Below, piece by piece: positions 5,784 through 6,326 of a DNA stretch of 6,326 nucleotides. A program made the translations under genes and the position numbers. Each line of letters opens with the position of its first letter. The first letter of the stretch is position 1. The notes below the pieces were generated by a model, which was not told the DNA's origin, ran no database searches, and saw nothing but the letters and a program-made list of their open reading frames with translations. Source of the stretch: CAXSEA01 sp964235675 (GTDB taxonomy: Bacteria > Armatimonadota > Armatimonadia > Armatimonadales > Capsulimonadaceae); NCBI GenBank assembly GCA_964235675.1, contig CAXSEA010000215.1:1-6326 (forward strand), in the 5' to 3' direction.

Positions 5784-6326
5784 TTAGCGTCCCTCGGAAA
5801 TAACTTCGACGATGCCATCAGTTATTTTGAAGGACCCCGTCCGCAAAGGTCCAGCCGGCGTGTAGGTGCAGACAACAATGCCGGAGGCACCGGCTTTCGC
5901 GCCGACGAGCGTGAGTTCGCGGGGCGGGGCTTCGTCCGAGAAGAAACGCTTGCCTTTGCCCAATAGGATTGGATAGACGAGCAGCAAAACTTCATCAGCC
6001 AGACCGTGCTCGAGCAGCATCGGTGTCAGTGTCGAACTACCCCAGACGATCAGGTTAGGCCCGTCCTTGGCCTTGATGCGGCGGACACCCTCGACGATGT
6101 CTAGTCCAAGACTCTCGGATGGACCCCAAGCAAGAGTGTCCGGCCTGTGGGTTGCGACATACTTCGTCGCCACATTGTAGCTGTCCAAAGGCGAACCGCT
6201 CTCGACCTTTGGAAAGAAGGCCGCCCAGATATCGTAGGTACGCCGACCCAGCAGAAGATCGAAGCTCTCGCCGTGCGCTGCCAGAAGCGCCTCTTCCCCA
6301 GCGGGGTCGTCGTACGGCACCGCCCA
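5784..6326 (-). CDS. Dihydrofolate reductase family protein (RibD C-terminal domain), 5' end outside window
   Basis: The frame is open to the window edge and begins WAVPYDDPAGEE, which matches an internal part of this family, not a start. The GTG codon at 6320 is therefore read as Val, and roughly 30-35 N-terminal residues, usually holding a 'KLIVSxFVTLDGV'-type strand, are missing. Visible motifs, counted from Trp at 6326, are LLLGRRTYDIW (24-34), the VWGSSTLTPMLLEHGLADE block (94-112) and YPILLGKGKRFF (118-129). These are the NADPH-binding and strand elements of the RibD_C/DHFR fold. Family members are uncharacterised NAD(P)H-dependent reductase-like proteins, distinct from FolA and from the bifunctional riboflavin RibD. 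The C-terminus runs about 14 residues past the usual TGSF ending (SFKITDGIVEVISEGR). The gene points toward the small lysine-rich gene but is 208 bases away from it, and I see no clear terminator between them. The substrate cannot be told from sequence. Confidence 0.88.
   Translation of the reverse strand, partial: WAVPYDDPAGEEALLAAHGESFDLLLGRRTYDIWAAFFPKVESGSPLDSYNVATKYVATHRPDTLAWGPSESLGLDIVEGVRRIKAKDGPNLIVWGSSTLTPMLLEHGLADEVLLLVYPILLGKGKRFFSDEAPPRELTLVGAKAGASGIVVCTYTPAGPLRTGSFKITDGIVEVISEGR

Noticed and set aside
6318..6320. GTG as the start codon of the reductase-like gene
   Set aside because: The frame stays open to the window edge and WAVPYDDP matches an internal family segment, so the true start is outside the window.

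Overview
The window reads as an ordinary chromosomal stretch from a moderately GC-rich Gram-negative-like bacterium. An exported S9-family peptidase, sparse Shine-Dalgarno use and the general protein style suggest an Acidobacteriota (Terriglobales-type) genome. That placement is an inference from style, not from a marker gene. No transposon, integrase, CRISPR array, tRNA or rRNA is visible.

Layout, left to right. Positions 1-93 are a short leader with a compact hairpin and an extended -10-like element. This leads into murB (94-1101, +), which makes a peptidoglycan precursor enzyme and starts at GTG without a visible ribosome binding site. After 144 bases comes an exported prolyl-oligopeptidase-like serine peptidase (1246-3486, +). 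It has an intact Ser-Asp-His triad, but Asn stands where the classical enzyme has its proline-stacking Trp. A 110-base gap with an 8-base sequence in one inverted and two direct copies, one of them covering the ribosome binding site, precedes a single-pass membrane-anchored protein resembling the DUF3352 family (3597-5369, +).

At 5402-5437 a perfect 15-bp hairpin separates this + strand run from a - strand gene and probably terminates both. Just beyond it, on the - strand, is a 37-codon lysine-rich small protein gene (5462-5575) with a good ribosome binding site. A relatively AT-rich, apparently non-coding stretch with imperfect inverted repeats (5576-5783) follows. The window then closes with a - strand dihydrofolate-reductase-like (RibD C-terminal domain) gene whose 5' end lies beyond position 6326.

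The genes do not form an obvious pathway or a defence or mobile system. MurB acts in the cytoplasm, the peptidase and the DUF3352-like protein act at or beyond the inner membrane, and the last gene looks like a general reductase-fold protein. I found no convincing undescribed multi-gene system. The points most worth a second look are the tiny basic protein with its shared terminator, the possible anti-Shine-Dalgarno switch before the membrane protein, the substituted S1 pocket of the peptidase, and the probable leaderless murB transcript.
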